Positions 9,137 through 18,648 are shown, counted from the stretch's first letter. The stretch is 64,000 nucleotides of DNA from Woeseiaceae bacterium (GCA_021773055.1 JAJFKV010000064.1:62001-126000), one strand, 5' to 3'. Numbers and translations: made by a program. Notes: a model not told the origin generated them from the letters alone.

Positions 9137-10483
9137 ATGGCAGAAATAGCGAAGCGCGAGTCGCTGGGTAGCAAAGAGCTGGAGAGCATTGTTGCTCTGG
9201 CGCTGGATGAGGCGCGGTCACTGGGAGTCGATCAAGCCGAAGTGGCGGCGAGCCAGGACATGGGTTTGTCTGCGACTGCGCGTCTGGGCGATGTTGAGAA
9301 CCTGGAATTTACGAATGATCGCGGCATCGGCATCACGGTGTACAAAGACTCCTGCAAGGGCAATGCAAGCACCTCAGATATATCACCTGCAGCTATTCGC
9401 GAAGCTGTTGCGAAGGCCTGTTCGTTTGCCGAGCTAACAGCGGAAGACCCGAATTCCGGATTGGCGGATGCTGATCGGATGGCAACGGAGATTACGGACC
9501 TCGATCTCGATCACCCCTGGGACCTTGATGCCGAAAAAGCGATTGCTCTCGCACTCGAAAGTGAGAATGCGGCGATGGCCTCCGACAAGCGCATCAGCAA
9601 CTCGGAAGGCGCGACGGTCGGGACCAACCGTGGAACACGTGCTTACGGCAATACCCACGGATTTATGGGCAGTTATTCTCGAACCAGTCACAGCATCACC
9701 TGCGTCGTGCTGGCGGAAGAAGATGGCACGATGCAGCGTGACTATCACTACACGTCATCGCGGTTGGCCGATGAGCTTGATGATGCGGCGTCTGTTGGTG
9801 TGCGGGCGGCGCAAAAGACCGTGAGCCGGCTCGGTGCCCGAAAAATCCAGACAACCAATGCTCCGGTGCTGTATATCCCGGAGCTGGCACGGGGTTTTAT
9901 TGGTCACGCGATCGGCGCGATCGCCGGCGGCGCGCAGTACCGGCGTTCGTCATTTCTACTCGACGCGGTCGGTGAAAAAATATTCCCGGAGTTTGTACAA
10001 ATTCAGGAACGGCCACATATCCTGCAGGGCATCGCCAGTCGCTCCTTCGATGGTGAGGGTGTTGCCACCTATGACCGCGACATTGTCACCGACGGTGAGT
10101 TGCAAAGTTACATCCTGAGCAGCTATTCGGCGCGCCGCTTGGGGCTCGAAACGACAGCCAATGCGGGCGGCGCACAAAACCTGCTTATCCCCGGAAGTGA
10201 TGTCGATAAAGATCAACTGATCGCGGACATGGGAACAGGTTTGATCGTTGAAGAGCTTATCGGGCAGGGCGTTAACTCGGTCACCGGCGACTACTCCCGT
10301 GGCGCTGTAGGACATTGGGTCGAAAATGGTGAGGTTCAGTTTGCGGTCCATGAAGTGACTATTGCTGGCAACCTGCGGGATCTTTATCAGCGCATTGCGG
10401 CTATCGGTAACGATCAGGATCTGCGCAGTGGTGTGCGTTGCGGCTCGTTGCTGGTTGAGGAAATGACAATAGCCGGCGCGTAG
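9137..10483 (+). CDS. tldE: metalloprotease subunit TldE (PmbA)
   Basis: TldE is the non-catalytic partner of TldD; it lacks the HExxxH zinc motif, and none is seen here. The 448 residues carry family blocks DRGIGITVYKDSCKGNASTSD near 55-75, a TNRGTRAYGNTHGF region and the C-terminal NSVTGDYSRGAVGHWVENGE. The ATG is preceded by AAGGAA at a good distance. It is divergent from darP. It should form the heteromeric protease with TldD encoded 4 kb upstream. Confidence 0.95.
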   Translation: MAEIAKRESLGSKELESIVALALDEARSLGVDQAEVAASQDMGLSATARLGDVENLEFTNDRGIGITVYKDSCKGNASTSDISPAAIREAVAKACSFAELTAEDPNSGLADADRMATEITDLDLDHPWDLDAEKAIALALESENAAMASDKRISNSEGATVGTNRGTRAYGNTHGFMGSYSRTSHSITCVVLAEEDGTMQRDYHYTSSRLADELDDAASVGVRAAQKTVSRLGARKIQTTNAPVLYIPELARGFIGHAIGAIAGGAQYRRSSFLLDAVGEKIFPEFVQIQERPHILQGIASRSFDGEGVATYDRDIVTDGELQSYILSSYSARRLGLETTANAGGAQNLLIPGSDVDKDQLIADMGTGLIVEELIGQGVNSVTGDYSRGAVGHWVENGEVQFAVHEVTIAGNLRDLYQRIAAIGNDQDLRSGVRCGSLLVEEMTIAGA

Positions 10484-10499
10484 CGTCAACCGGTCGTAT

Positions 10500-11813
10500 T
10501 CAGTCGTCGGCCTGGTCCAGCAGGTCCGCCAGAGTCTGCTCAGCCAGCGTAGAGGCAACCGCACCATCAAGGCTTTGGCCCAATGCCTCGATCGGGTCAT
10601 CCCATTTCGGATCGCGATGCGATCCGGTTTCACCCTCATGGCGCACAACATCCAGAATATTGACAAGCGTAATGCGTGACATCTCGCGCGCCGGCAACAA
10701 TTCTTCCTGTTCGTTGGTCGTGAGCATTCCCGCAGTTTCAAGTCCCGCGGCGATCGGCGCGAGCGTAATCGACGGGATACGCATCGTCCGGCTCAGGCTG
10801 CTTAAGTTCACTCCCAGCACCGGATTCCGGAACTCCCTGCCAACCAGAAACATGATGTTGAGTGCGACACGTTCACGCATGGCGTTCGACAGTCGTGGTT
10901 CGCGGCGGCCAATACGCAGGTAAGCAGGGTTTTGAAAGTAAAATGCGATTTGCGAGCCGATCAGCAAGATCAGCCAGTTCAGGTACAGCAAAAGCAGCGC
11001 AGAAATAGCGACCGCGAAGCTGGCGTATATTGCCTGACGACTTGTCGAGGTGGCGATGAATGTCGCGAATATTTTGCTGGTCGTGACCCAAAGGAAGCCG
11101 CCCGCCACGCCTCCGACCAGGGCAGAGCGAAGCTTCACGCGCGTATTCGGCATGAACTTATACAAAAATGTGAAGATACCGATCGTAATCAGGTATGGCG
11201 TTAGTCGGTCAGTGATCGTAAATACTGGCGCAAAAGCAGTGCTCTCCTGGATCGAAACGACCAGTTTTTCCTTGCTGAATTCTGCGAGTGCTTTAACGGA
11301 CAAACCGACCGCAATTGCGCCTACGATCAGAACGGTACTGTACTCGACAAGGCGCGTCGTAAAGCTACGTGGTTTTGACACATACCATACGTAGTTAAAT
11401 GAACCCTCGATTTTCTGCACCATTGTAATAGCGGTGTAAATGAAAAAGATGAAGCCGATACCGCCAAGAACATTGCCATTTACATTGGAGACGAGTTTCA
11501 TAACGTAATCGGTTATTTCGGCACCCTTGGGCCCAAGCGGCTCGAGGAGTCCGTACAAGTGCGGCTCTACGTCTTTGTGGACGCCAAACGCCTTGAGTGC
11601 CGAGAAGCTGACTGCGACCAGCGGGACGATGGAAAGCAAGGTCGTATAGACGAGACTCATTGCGCGCAACGTCAATTGCCCGGAGAAAATGTCTCGCAGC
11701 ACAGCGTAGGCATTGCGTAGTATCCCCGTGACGATTCGCCCGACCAATCCATAGCCACGCAGCATATCGCCCCAGACCAATGCTTCAATCCAGTTTTTGA
11801 TGGTTACAACCAT
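10500..11813 (-). CDS. YihY/BrkB family inner-membrane protein
   Basis: A 437-residue membrane protein with about six hydrophobic segments between residues 40 and 300 (for example MSLVYTTLLSIVPLVAVSFSALKAFG and IYASFAVAISALLLLYLNWLILLIGSQIAFYF), the conserved core of the YihY/UPF0761 family. A cytoplasmic tail of about 130 residues follows, with a winged-helix-like stretch (REFRNPVLGVNLSSLSRTMRIP...LETAGML) found in longer members. Members were once called ribonuclease BN in error; the true function is unknown. It converges on tldE with 16 bp between stops. The start is 19 bp after the purC stop, so it may be cotranscribed with purC. Confidence 0.85.
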   Translation of the reverse strand: MVVTIKNWIEALVWGDMLRGYGLVGRIVTGILRNAYAVLRDIFSGQLTLRAMSLVYTTLLSIVPLVAVSFSALKAFGVHKDVEPHLYGLLEPLGPKGAEITDYVMKLVSNVNGNVLGGIGFIFFIYTAITMVQKIEGSFNYVWYVSKPRSFTTRLVEYSTVLIVGAIAVGLSVKALAEFSKEKLVVSIQESTAFAPVFTITDRLTPYLITIGIFTFLYKFMPNTRVKLRSALVGGVAGGFLWVTTSKIFATFIATSTSRQAIYASFAVAISALLLLYLNWLILLIGSQIAFYFQNPAYLRIGRREPRLSNAMRERVALNIMFLVGREFRNPVLGVNLSSLSRTMRIPSITLAPIAAGLETAGMLTTNEQEELLPAREMSRITLVNILDVVRHEGETGSHRDPKWDDPIEALGQSLDGAVASTLAEQTLADLLDQADD

Positions 11814-11832
11814 GCGGACATTGTCCTCCCTC

Positions 11833-12723
11833 TTACGAGGTCATGCGATCGAGCGCTTCACGGTATTTAGCAGCAGTTTGTTCGAGCAACTCCGGCGGCA
11901 GATCCGGTCCGGGCGCAGTCTTGTCCCAATCCAGCGTATCAAGATAGTCACGCACGAACTGCTTGTCGAAGCTCGGCGGGCTCGTGTCGACCTTGTATTC
12001 ATCCACCGGCCAGAATCGTGAAGAGTCCGGTGTCAGTACTTCGTCAATAAGGTGCAGACGACCTTCGTCATCGAGGCCAAATTCGAATTTTGTATCGGCA
12101 ATAATAATGCCACGCTCAAGCGCAAAAGCAGCAGCCCGTTCGTAGATTTCAATCGACACGTCCCGCACGCGTTTTGCGAGGTTCTCACCAATCAGTTCGA
12201 CGACCTGATTGAAGCTGATGTTCTCGTCGTGATCACCGGCCTCAGCTTTGCTCGCTGGAGTAAACAATGTGTGCGGTAGTTTCTCCGCTTGTTGCAGGCC
12301 CTCCGGAAGGTGAGCGCCGCAGACCTGTCCGGTGTCGAGATAATCGCGCCACCCGGAGCCGATGAGATAACCACGAACGACGGCCTCAATCGGCAGCGGC
12401 TTAAGTCTCTTCACGACCAGCGCCCGATCGCGAAGTTGGTCACAGAGCGCTTTGTCAGTGATAACGTCATCCACGCCTAATTCCGTCAGCTGGTTGTCGA
12501 TGATGTCGGCCATCATGCGAAACCAGAACAGAGAAATCCTGGTGAGGACTTCGCCTTTGCCCGGAATAGGGTCGGGCAGAATTACGTCATAGGCAGACAG
12601 CCGGTCCGTCGTGACGAGAAGCAAGTGCCTGTCATCGACGCTGTATATATCCCGGACTTTGCCGCGGCCGATCATCGGTAGATCGGGTATCGAAGTTTCG
12701 AACAATACATCGCTGGAGCTCAT
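11833..12723 (-). CDS. purC: SAICAR synthase PurC
   Basis: PurC joins aspartate to CAIR using ATP. Motifs present are [11 protein letters not shown] (ATP-binding loop), [28 protein letters not shown] and IADTKFEFG...[15 protein letters not shown]. At 296 residues it belongs to the longer type of PurC rather than the 237-residue E. coli type. It is divergent from djlA. With purE-purK 3.5 kb away it is the third purine gene in the window, but on a separate transcript. Confidence 0.96.
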   Translation of the reverse strand: MSSSDVLFETSIPDLPMIGRGKVRDIYSVDDRHLLLVTTDRLSAYDVILPDPIPGKGEVLTRISLFWFRMMADIIDNQLTELGVDDVITDKALCDQLRDRALVVKRLKPLPIEAVVRGYLIGSGWRDYLDTGQVCGAHLPEGLQQAEKLPHTLFTPASKAEAGDHDENISFNQVVELIGENLAKRVRDVSIEIYERAAAFALERGIIIADTKFEFGLDDEGRLHLIDEVLTPDSSRFWPVDEYKVDTSPPSFDKQFVRDYLDTLDWDKTAPGPDLPPELLEQTAAKYREALDRMTS

Positions 12724-12834
12724 GCAGCGATGATCGCCGTTCCGGCCGGGTCAGGCAAGCTTCAGCAATATCAATGGCTGCTGACACAGGATAGGATTGC
12801 AGTTCTTCTCATCGCCTGGCGGCTGGATTCTCGA

Positions 12835-13629
12835 TTGTATTGGGGCAAGATTATTGGCACTTTGGCCGGGCTTGCGATGCGCAACCCCTGGGCTGTGCTG
12901 GCGGGTTTTATTCTCGGTCACCAGTTCGACCGCGGCTTCGCCGACCGTTATCGTCTGTTTGAGAAGCAAGGCGCGAATATATCGAAGGTCTCGGAAGAGT
13001 TCGTTAAGGCACTGTTTCAGGCTATGGGACATCTCGCGAAAGTAGACGGGCGCGTTAGTGAGGACGAGATACGCTCTGCGCGAATGGTCATGCATCGACT
13101 GAGCCTGAATCCCGCCCAGGTGCGGCGCGCAGTTGGCTGGTTCGATGCTGGCAAGCAGTCGGGGTTTCCGCTGGTGCAAAAAATGCGCGAGTTACGGCGC
13201 GTGAGCGCACGCAGCGCATCAGACCGCCTGACATTTGTGCGTTTGTTGCTGGAGGTTGTGCTGGCAAAAGACAGCCTCAAAAAAGAAGAGCGTGCTTTGA
13301 TCTGGAAAATATGTATGGAGCTAGACATTGGTAGAGTCGAGTTCGCGCAACTTGAAGCAATGATCCGGGCACAAAAGGGGTTCAAGCGATCTCCTGCCGG
13401 CGATGCGGATGCCGTACGGGTGCGGCGTGCTTACGAGGAACTTGGCGTATCGGCGGACGCGACCAACGATGAGGTCAAGAAAGCCTACCGCAGGCTGATG
13501 AACAAGAATCACCCGGACAAGATATCGGGAAGCAATCCGGGCCCAGACGTGATTGCAGAAGCGGCGCGCCGAACCCGGGAGGTTCGCAGCGCCTACGAAA
13601 TGCTCAAGGCCCGCCGCTCGATTCGTTGA
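12835..13629 (+). CDS. djlA: membrane-anchored DnaJ-like co-chaperone DjlA
   Basis: The architecture is that of DjlA: an N-terminal transmembrane helix ([31 protein letters not shown]), a TerB-type central domain ([23 protein letters not shown]...) and a C-terminal J domain with HPD in [11 protein letters not shown] place the start at TTG 12835, because E. coli DjlA begins MQYWGKIIG and this gives 264 residues (271 in E. coli) and leaves 111 bp for divergent promoters with purC. The track start at 12730 would leave 6 bp to purC and add 35 unrelated residues. DjlA stimulates DnaK and affects the Rcs envelope response in enterics. Confidence 0.85.
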   Translation: MYWGKIIGTLAGLAMRNPWAVLAGFILGHQFDRGFADRYRLFEKQGANISKVSEEFVKALFQAMGHLAKVDGRVSEDEIRSARMVMHRLSLNPAQVRRAVGWFDAGKQSGFPLVQKMRELRRVSARSASDRLTFVRLLLEVVLAKDSLKKEERALIWKICMELDIGRVEFAQLEAMIRAQKGFKRSPAGDADAVRVRRAYEELGVSADATNDEVKKAYRRLMNKNHPDKISGSNPGPDVIAEAARRTREVRSAYEMLKARRSIR

Positions 13630-13682
13630 GGTTTTGATCCTGCGGAGGCTCATGTACAGTTGCCAAAAACCGGAGGATGATA

Positions 13683-14354
13683 GTGACACCATTTATAGCG
13701 CCTTCAATTCTTTCTGCCGACTTCGCCCGTTTGGGTGATGACGTCAAAGCCGTGCTTGACGCTGGCGCGGACGTCGTTCATTTCGATGTAATGGACAATC
13801 ACTTCGTACCCAACCTGACGATTGGTCCGATGATTTGCGATGCATTACGTAACTTCGGCGTCGAGGCTCCCATAGACGTGCATCTGATGGTCGAGCCTGT
13901 AGACAGCATCATCCCGGATTTCGCGAAAGCCGGCGCCAGCTACATTACTTTTCACCCGGAAGCGAGCCGCCATGTCGATCGCTCGTTGGGCCTGATTCGT
14001 GAGCAGGGCTGCAAAGCCGGGCTGGTATTCAGCCCAGCCACACCGCTGGACTGGCTCACACACGTCATCGATAAGGTCGACATGGTGCTGCTGATGTCCG
14101 TTAACCCGGGTTTCGGCGGACAGAGCTTTATCCCGTCAGCATTAGCCAAGCTACGTCAGGCCCGACAAATCATCGAAGCGAGCGGTCGGGAAATCCGTCT
14201 CGAAATCGACGGTGGCGTGAAGGTAGACAACATCGGTGAAATTGCTGCAGCTGGCGCAGACACATTCGTCGCAGGCTCAGCCATCTTCGGCAGTGACGAT
14301 TACGCCAAAACGATCTCGGCGATGAAGACGGCGATAGCCAACGCCACCTCATAA
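13683..14354 (+). CDS. rpe: ribulose-phosphate 3-epimerase
   Basis: Rpe interconverts ribulose-5-phosphate and xylulose-5-phosphate. The TIM-barrel motifs are intact: [58 protein letters not shown] and [11 protein letters not shown]. The ribosome site CGGAGG (13671-13676) touches the track ATG at 13677 but is 6 nt from GTG 13683, so GTG (VTPFIAPS, 223 residues) is the likelier start. It is on the same strand as djlA and converges on crp. Confidence 0.95.
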   Translation: MTPFIAPSILSADFARLGDDVKAVLDAGADVVHFDVMDNHFVPNLTIGPMICDALRNFGVEAPIDVHLMVEPVDSIIPDFAKAGASYITFHPEASRHVDRSLGLIREQGCKAGLVFSPATPLDWLTHVIDKVDMVLLMSVNPGFGGQSFIPSALAKLRQARQIIEASGREIRLEIDGGVKVDNIGEIAAAGADTFVAGSAIFGSDDYAKTISAMKTAIANATS

Positions 14355-14378
14355 CGTAAGAAAGGCCCCTGCGATCAT

Positions 14379-15032
14379 CTACAGGTTGCGGTTCGGTCTC
14401 GCCCCAAACACGACAATAGTCTTGCCGCTCGCCGACACCAGTCCTTGTTCCTCAAGCACTTTGAGGACTCGGCCAGCCATCTCGCGTGAGCAGCCAACCA
14501 GACGACTGAGTTCCTGACGACTGACTTTGATCTGCATGCCATCCGGGTGCGTCATCGCGTCAGGTTCGTTACAAAGATCCATGATCGCGTGCGCCACTCG
14601 ACCAGTAACATCGACGAATGCCAGGTCACCGAGCTTGCGGTTGGTCCGGTCAAGTCGAGTTGCCAGCTGCGTGGCGAGTTCAAATACCAGGCCGGGACTT
14701 TCGCTCGCAATCTGGCGAAAACGCGGGTAGGTCATCTCGGCAATTTCACACTCGGTTCGTGTTCGAACCCAGGCACTTCGCGTCGGTTGCTCGTAGAAAA
14801 GACCCATTTCACCGAAGAACTGCCCCTTGTTCAGGTAAGCCAGCACCATTTCGTTGCCGTCTTCATCCTCGATCATGACTTCAACCGATCCATCGACGAT
14901 GTAATACAAAACATCCGGCAAGTCGCCTGCATGAATCATTACGGTTTTTGATGGAACAGTTCGTACGCGGCAGTAACTTAGGAAGCGATTGATCGCCGGT
15001 ACGTCACTCAGGTTCTTGGCTGTTGTTTGCAT
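14379..15032 (-). CDS. crp: cAMP receptor protein, Vfr/CRP type
   Basis: A 217-residue CRP-family regulator. The cAMP pocket is well kept (GQFFGEMGLFYEQPTRSAWVRTRTECEIAEM), as is the dimer helix (TRLDRTNRKLGDLAFVDVTGR). The helix-turn-helix (VSRQELSRLVGCSREMAGRVLKVLEEQGLV) keeps the Arg-Glu-Arg set that contacts TGTGA half-sites in E. coli CRP. PDAMTHPDGMQIKVSRQE is nearly identical to Vfr and CRP. It should bind TGTGA-N6-TCACA sites such as the one at 5325. It sits just downstream of coq7; in Pseudomonas vfr and coq7 are also near neighbours. Confidence 0.92.
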   Translation of the reverse strand: MQTTAKNLSDVPAINRFLSYCRVRTVPSKTVMIHAGDLPDVLYYIVDGSVEVMIEDEDGNEMVLAYLNKGQFFGEMGLFYEQPTRSAWVRTRTECEIAEMTYPRFRQIASESPGLVFELATQLATRLDRTNRKLGDLAFVDVTGRVAHAIMDLCNEPDAMTHPDGMQIKVSRQELSRLVGCSREMAGRVLKVLEEQGLVSASGKTIVVFGARPNRNL

Positions 15033-15135
15033 TGATAAATCCTCACCCCTATTGCGGACTACTTTTAATACAGAACGCCTGCGAGAGCAAGCTAAGTCCG
15101 TGTTTTATCGTCAATTTTCACCGTTCTTGACCTTA

Positions 15136-15780
15136 CTAAACCCAATACGCGGTTTTTGTCATAATTTTGGCGGTCGCCCGCATCAGGCGAACGATCGGTG
15201 ACGGCAATTCGGCGGCCCCTGCATCGATGGCACTTTCACCGTGTTGCTGCTCTTCATCGCGCATCTGATTTACGATCGCGCGGCTCTTCACGTCTGCCTC
15301 AGGAAGGTCGTCGAGATGACTGTCGAGGTGCGCGCAAACCTGTTTTTCGGTTTCGGCAATAAAACCAAGACTCCACTTGTCACCAAGCACGCCGCTGGCC
15401 GCTCCGATAGCATAAGCGCCGGCGTACCACAGCGGGCTAAGCCGACTCGGCGCAGAGCCCAGCTCGTGGATGCGCTGTTCACACCAGGCGAGGTGATCAA
15501 ATTCCTCGTTGGCGGCGCGCTTCATCTGCTCTTCGATGCCCTTGTTACGTGCAACCGTCGCGTGTCCCTGATAAAGGGCCTGGGCTGCCACCTCACCCGC
15601 ATGATTTACCCGCATGAGTCCGGCGGCATGCGCTTTTTGCGTTGCGTCGAGGTCAGCGTCTTCAATATCTTTGGCCGGATTACGACGGGCGGGTCGCCCC
15701 GCCGGCGTTGCAACCGTTCGTAGCGCATTGTTGGCGCCGGCAAGCAGTTTATCGAGCGGGGATAGTTGTCGTTTTTCCAT
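15136..15780 (-). CDS. coq7: demethoxyubiquinone hydroxylase Coq7
   Basis: Coq7 is a di-iron enzyme for the last hydroxylation in ubiquinone synthesis, replacing the flavin enzyme UbiF of enterics. All iron-ligand motifs are present in the 214 residues: [29 protein letters not shown] and [12 protein letters not shown]. The first 45 residues are basic and low-complexity. It is peripheral to the inner membrane. Together with ubiH and ubiI at 24.8-27.2 kb it supplies the ring hydroxylations seen in the window. Confidence 0.94.
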   Translation of the reverse strand: MEKRQLSPLDKLLAGANNALRTVATPAGRPARRNPAKDIEDADLDATQKAHAAGLMRVNHAGEVAAQALYQGHATVARNKGIEEQMKRAANEEFDHLAWCEQRIHELGSAPSRLSPLWYAGAYAIGAASGVLGDKWSLGFIAETEKQVCAHLDSHLDDLPEADVKSRAIVNQMRDEEQQHGESAIDAGAAELPSPIVRLMRATAKIMTKTAYWV

Positions 15781-15868
15781 GCAATGAATTATAGCGCCGT
15801 GCGGCGGTCAGGCGGTATACTCCTCGGCCAATTTTTACGGGGCGACCGCCCAATTCAGGAGATCGTGA

Positions 15869-16585
15869 ATGACACCTCGTCAGATATTGATGGTGGCACT
15901 AACCATAACGTCTTTTTCTGTATTTGCAGAAGAAGCCGAAGAGCAAAGTCCATGGGCCGGAAAGGCTACCCTGGGCTACCTGGCGACCTCGGGTAATACC
16001 GAAAACTCGACCCTGAACTCGGGATTTGAGGTTGGCTACAAGTCAGGTCAATGGGCGCACCTGCTTGAGGCAGCGGCAATTACCGCGTCAGAAAACGAGG
16101 TAACCACGGCTGAGGCTTATGATCTGGGCTGGAAGAGCGAGCGCAAGATCAGCGATCACGACTTCCTGTTTGGTCGTTTACAATGGCGCAAGGACAATTT
16201 TGGCGCTTTTGATACGCAATTTTCCCAGTCGCTGGGTTACGGGCGTCGATTGATCGAAAACGATCAGCACAAGTTGAGCGCGGAGCTGGGCGTCGGTGCC
16301 CGGCAGTCAGAATTGCAGCTCGGCGGGAAAGAGGATGAAACGATTTTCACGGCCGGTGCTTACTACCGCTGGCAGTTCAGTGAAACGGCAGAGTTTCGGC
16401 AGGATTTGGCGATTGAGGCAGGTGGTGAGAACACCTATTCGGAGTCCGTAACCGCCATATCAGCCAAGCTACTCGGGGACCTCGCCCTGGTGGCCTCATA
16501 CACGATCAAAAACAATTCAGACGTGCCGCCGTTGACTGAAAAAACCGATACTTATACGGCTTTGTCGCTGGAGTACGTGTTCTGA
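15869..16585 (+). CDS. DUF481 (YdiY-like) outer-membrane beta-barrel protein
   Basis: A 238-residue protein with a signal peptide (MTPRQILMVALTITSFSVFA) and alternating amphipathic strands rich in aromatic residues, ending in YTALSLEYVF, a typical outer-membrane barrel C-terminus with terminal Phe. The block GKATLGYLATSGNTENSTLNSGFEVGYKSGQW is typical of DUF481, the family of salt-induced YdiY. The role is not established. A GGAG lies 5-10 nt before the ATG. It is divergent from coq7. Confidence 0.8.
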   Translation: MTPRQILMVALTITSFSVFAEEAEEQSPWAGKATLGYLATSGNTENSTLNSGFEVGYKSGQWAHLLEAAAITASENEVTTAEAYDLGWKSERKISDHDFLFGRLQWRKDNFGAFDTQFSQSLGYGRRLIENDQHKLSAELGVGARQSELQLGGKEDETIFTAGAYYRWQFSETAEFRQDLAIEAGGENTYSESVTAISAKLLGDLALVASYTIKNNSDVPPLTEKTDTYTALSLEYVF

Positions 16586-16654
16586 CGATTTCAGAGCAAC
16601 AAGGCGGACTATAAGTTATTGATCCGTATGTAAAAAAATAAAGCTCCGGATTGT

Positions 16655-16683
16655 TTGCAATGGCGCGGGAGCTAAAGTATTAT
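16655..16683 (+). promoter_or_regulatory. sigma-70 promoter of rplM-rpsI
   Basis: TTGCAA (16655-16660), a 17-bp spacer and TATTAT (16678-16683) form a near-consensus sigma-70 promoter. Transcription would start near 16690, leaving a leader of about 120 nt before rplM. Predicted by eye. Confidence 0.7.
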
Positions 16684-16699
16684 TTCGCGCCTTTCGCCT

Positions 16700-16728
16700 C
16701 TCCAGCGAACGTCTTTGCGTGCGTGGAG
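16700..16728 (+). promoter_or_regulatory. hairpin in the rplM leader
   Basis: CTCCA (16700-16704) pairs with TGGAG (16724-16728), enclosing CGAACG / CGTGCG with one mismatch and a TCTTTG loop. It sits about 10 nt into the predicted leader. L13 represses its own operon in E. coli through the mRNA leader, so this may be the equivalent element; that role is inferred. Confidence 0.4.
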
Positions 16729-16809
16729 GGCATACCGGGCAAGGGTCCGAGCTACAACGCCGACCAATAGAAGATTTACAAGATTTTTCCCAACGGAAAC
16801 TTAAAGATT

Positions 16810-17244
16810 ATGAATACGTTTTCTGCAAAGCCAGCAGAGGTGCGCCGCGATTGGTTCGTGGTTGATGCAACAGGTAAGACCCTGGGTCGCCTGTCGACTG
16901 AAATCGCTCGTCGCCTGCGTGGCAAGCATAAGCCTGAATACACGCCGCACGTTGATACGGGCGACTACATCGTTGTCGTTAATGCGGAGAAGATTCGCGT
17001 TACAGGCAACAAGATGCAGGACAAGATTTATTACCATCACACGGGATACATCGGCAACCTGAAGTCAATCTCGCTTGAGAAGCTGCTCGACAAAGCTCCG
17101 GAGCGCGTCATTGAAAAGGCCGTCAAGGGCATGTTGCCTCGCGGACCGCTGGGACGTCAGATGTTCGGTAAATTGAAAGTATTTGCCGGCCCTGAGCACA
17201 ACCACGCTGCACAGCAGCCTATTCCTTTGGAAGTAAGCGCTTAA
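16810..17244 (+). CDS. rplM: 50S ribosomal protein L13
   Basis: L13 is an early-assembly protein of the large subunit. The 144-residue protein has the family signature in [29 protein letters not shown] and the N-terminal [40 protein letters not shown]. It is the first gene of the rplM-rpsI pair, 29 bp before rpsI, behind the promoter at 16655. Confidence 0.98.
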   Translation: MNTFSAKPAEVRRDWFVVDATGKTLGRLSTEIARRLRGKHKPEYTPHVDTGDYIVVVNAEKIRVTGNKMQDKIYYHHTGYIGNLKSISLEKLLDKAPERVIEKAVKGMLPRGPLGRQMFGKLKVFAGPEHNHAAQQPIPLEVSA

Positions 17245-17273
17245 GGCCGGGCCTTAAGTATTGAGACAATATT

Positions 17274-17663
17274 ATGAGTGATACGTACTACGGAACCGGA
17301 CGTCGCAAGTCATCGACAGCTCGAGTCTTCATGAAGCCAGGTAAGGGCAGCATTACGATCAACAACCGTGCACTGGATGTCTTTTTTGGTCGAGAGACAG
17401 CCCAGATGATTGTTCGCCAGCCATTGGAGCTGACGCAACATGTTGATACGTTCGACGTGAATGTAACCGTCAAGGGCGGTGGCACGACGGGTCAAGCAGG
17501 CGCTATTCGCCACGGCCTGACTCGCGCGCTGATGCAATATGACGAGTCGCTTCGCGGTTCGCTGCGTAAAGCTGGGTTTGTAACCCGCGATTCGCGTGAA
17601 GTTGAACGGAAGAAAGTCGGTCTGCGCAAAGCACGTCGCGCAACGCAGTTCTCGAAACGTTAA
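17274..17663 (+). CDS. rpsI: 30S ribosomal protein S9
   Basis: The 129-residue S9 has the signature [20 protein letters not shown] and the C-terminal tail [18 protein letters not shown], whose last residues reach the P-site tRNA. Its length is normal. tRNA-Gln begins 20 bp after the stop, with no terminator between, so rplM, rpsI and the tRNA may share one transcript ending at the terminator near 17765. Confidence 0.98.
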   Translation: MSDTYYGTGRRKSSTARVFMKPGKGSITINNRALDVFFGRETAQMIVRQPLELTQHVDTFDVNVTVKGGGTTGQAGAIRHGLTRALMQYDESLRGSLRKAGFVTRDSREVERKKVGLRKARRATQFSKR

Positions 17664-17682
17664 TCACGTTCGCGATCCTTTT

Positions 17683-17756
17683 TGGGGGATCGTCTAGTGG
17701 TAGGACTGCGGACTCTGACTCCGCCAACGGGGGTTCGAATCCCTCTCCCCCAGCCA
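17683..17756 (+). tRNA. tRNA-Gln (CUG)
   Basis: The cloverleaf folds with acceptor TGGGGGA/TCCCCCA, anticodon stem GCGGA/TCCGC around loop CTCTGAC (anticodon CTG), T-loop TTCGAAT and an encoded GCCA end. The U1-A72 pair is typical of bacterial tRNA-Gln. The acceptor and T-arm 3' strands are repeated in inverted orientation 33 bp downstream. Confidence 0.95.
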
Positions 17757-17804
17757 AAACAAAACCCCGTGTTCACGGGGTTTTTTTTGGCTGGGGGAGA
17801 GGGA
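17740..17804. repeat. 65-nt palindrome from the tRNA-Gln 3' end and its terminator
   Basis: The tRNA 3' segment 17740-17755 (TCCCTCTCCCCCAGCC) is an exact 16-nt inverted match to 17789-17804. Between them are an A-run of 9 with one C, CCCCGTG, TT, CACGGGG and a T-run of 8. The whole block is therefore a long imperfect palindrome, with the tRNA acceptor end as one arm. Confidence 0.9.
17765..17788 (+). terminator. intrinsic terminator after tRNA-Gln
   Basis: CCCCGTG-TT-CACGGGG is a perfect 7-bp stem with a 2-nt centre followed by eight T. On the minus strand the stem is followed by TTTTGTTTT, so it can also stop transcription coming from the XRE gene. Confidence 0.92.
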
Positions 17805-17915
17805 AGACGCACGCAGTGCGCCCGAAGGGCGAGGAGCGGAGCGACGAGTCAATCCCTCGACCTGGTGATTGCTGCAAGCGAACCCTGTTCGACAAGCGCG
17901 AGAATCCCTATCCAC
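17805..17915. repeat. palindrome-rich, tRNA-adjacent intergenic sequence
   Basis: This gene-free stretch contains short stems GCAC-GCA-GTGC and GCCC-GAA-GGGC and a GAGGAGCGGAGCGACGAG run, then GAATCCCTATCCACC (17902-17916). The last matches 13 of 15 bases of the tRNA T-arm/acceptor 3' strand (GAATCCCTCTCCCCC). It looks like a repeat-family insertion or remnant; copies elsewhere in the genome cannot be checked here. Confidence 0.4.
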
Positions 17916-18581
17916 CTATCGAGACAACTTCCTCTCCAACACGAGCCCGATAGCCCCAAACACGCCGAGCAAGAGACCAATAAACGTCACGCCCTTGTTC
18001 TGCCAGGGGTCAGTTTCGCGATGGCCATCCAGATAGTAGGTGCGCGAGCCGCCATCAACGGGCACATTAAACACATTCCCGCGATACTCCCAGGTCGTCA
18101 GATACTCTTCATTGCGGCGCTGATCTACCAATTCTCTTGCGTGACTGCGTTGAAAAAACTCTTTCGATTCTCCATCCAGAATTACGCCTTCCGACCTGTA
18201 CTGGTAAACCACGTTCGGGTAGAAGAGGTGCACGTTGCCCGCATAGATGAGGGCTACGCCACTGGCGATCAATGCCGATGAAATCAATATCCAGCGCCGG
18301 CGATTGCCGATGAGCTGCCGTTTCTCGTTATTGAAATGGGTGGCGACGTCCGGGATTTGTCGCAATTGATTACGAACGCCCTGATCCAGGTCGTCGACCA
18401 AATCGCCAATGCCCAAAGAAAACACGTCGAGAATTCTGTTGAGGACATCGTTAGATGGAAGTGACTTGCCGTTTTCCAGCTTGGACAAATAGGACTGCTC
18501 GATACCCATGGTTTCAGCCAGCTCAGGCTGGGTGAGTCCCTTGTTTTTTCTCAGCAAGCGAAGCTTTTCACCGAATTGCAT
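17916..18581 (-). CDS. membrane-anchored XRE-family regulator
   Basis: Residues 1-65 form a clear helix-turn-helix (GEKLRLLRKNKGLTQPELAETMGIEQSYLSKLENGKSLPSNDVLNRIL). After a linker come two hydrophobic helices, about 96-115 (WILISSALIASGVALIYAG) and 199-215 (VTFIGLLLGVFGAIGLVLE), flanking an 80-residue loop probably outside the membrane (YQYRSEGVILDGESKEFF...TYYLDGHRETDPW). A DNA-binding domain with an exported sensor-like loop suggests a one-component transmembrane regulator. No name is recognised. It is the first of three unfamiliar genes between tRNA-Gln and rpiA. Confidence 0.75.
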   Translation of the reverse strand: MQFGEKLRLLRKNKGLTQPELAETMGIEQSYLSKLENGKSLPSNDVLNRILDVFSLGIGDLVDDLDQGVRNQLRQIPDVATHFNNEKRQLIGNRRRWILISSALIASGVALIYAGNVHLFYPNVVYQYRSEGVILDGESKEFFQRSHARELVDQRRNEEYLTTWEYRGNVFNVPVDGGSRTYYLDGHRETDPWQNKGVTFIGLLLGVFGAIGLVLERKLSR

Positions 18582-18648
18582 TTGATACTCCTACGATCAC
18601 TTGAAGAGCATAGTCTTTGGTATTCATGCTTGCATAGGAAGATGAATA

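Noticed and set aside
9956-10741. 261-aa minus-strand ORF over tldE and the YihY-family gene
   Set aside because: Overlaps two well-supported genes and lacks recognisable domains.
17694-17915. 73-aa minus-strand ORF ending GERDSNPRWRSQSPQSYH
   Set aside because: This is the well-known spurious ORF read antisense through a tRNA gene; it covers the tRNA, terminator and repeat and has no ribosome site.
17740-17916. Attachment site of an integrated element at tRNA-Gln
   Set aside because: No integrase, and only an inverted exact copy and a weak 13/15 direct match are present, so an att pair cannot be claimed.
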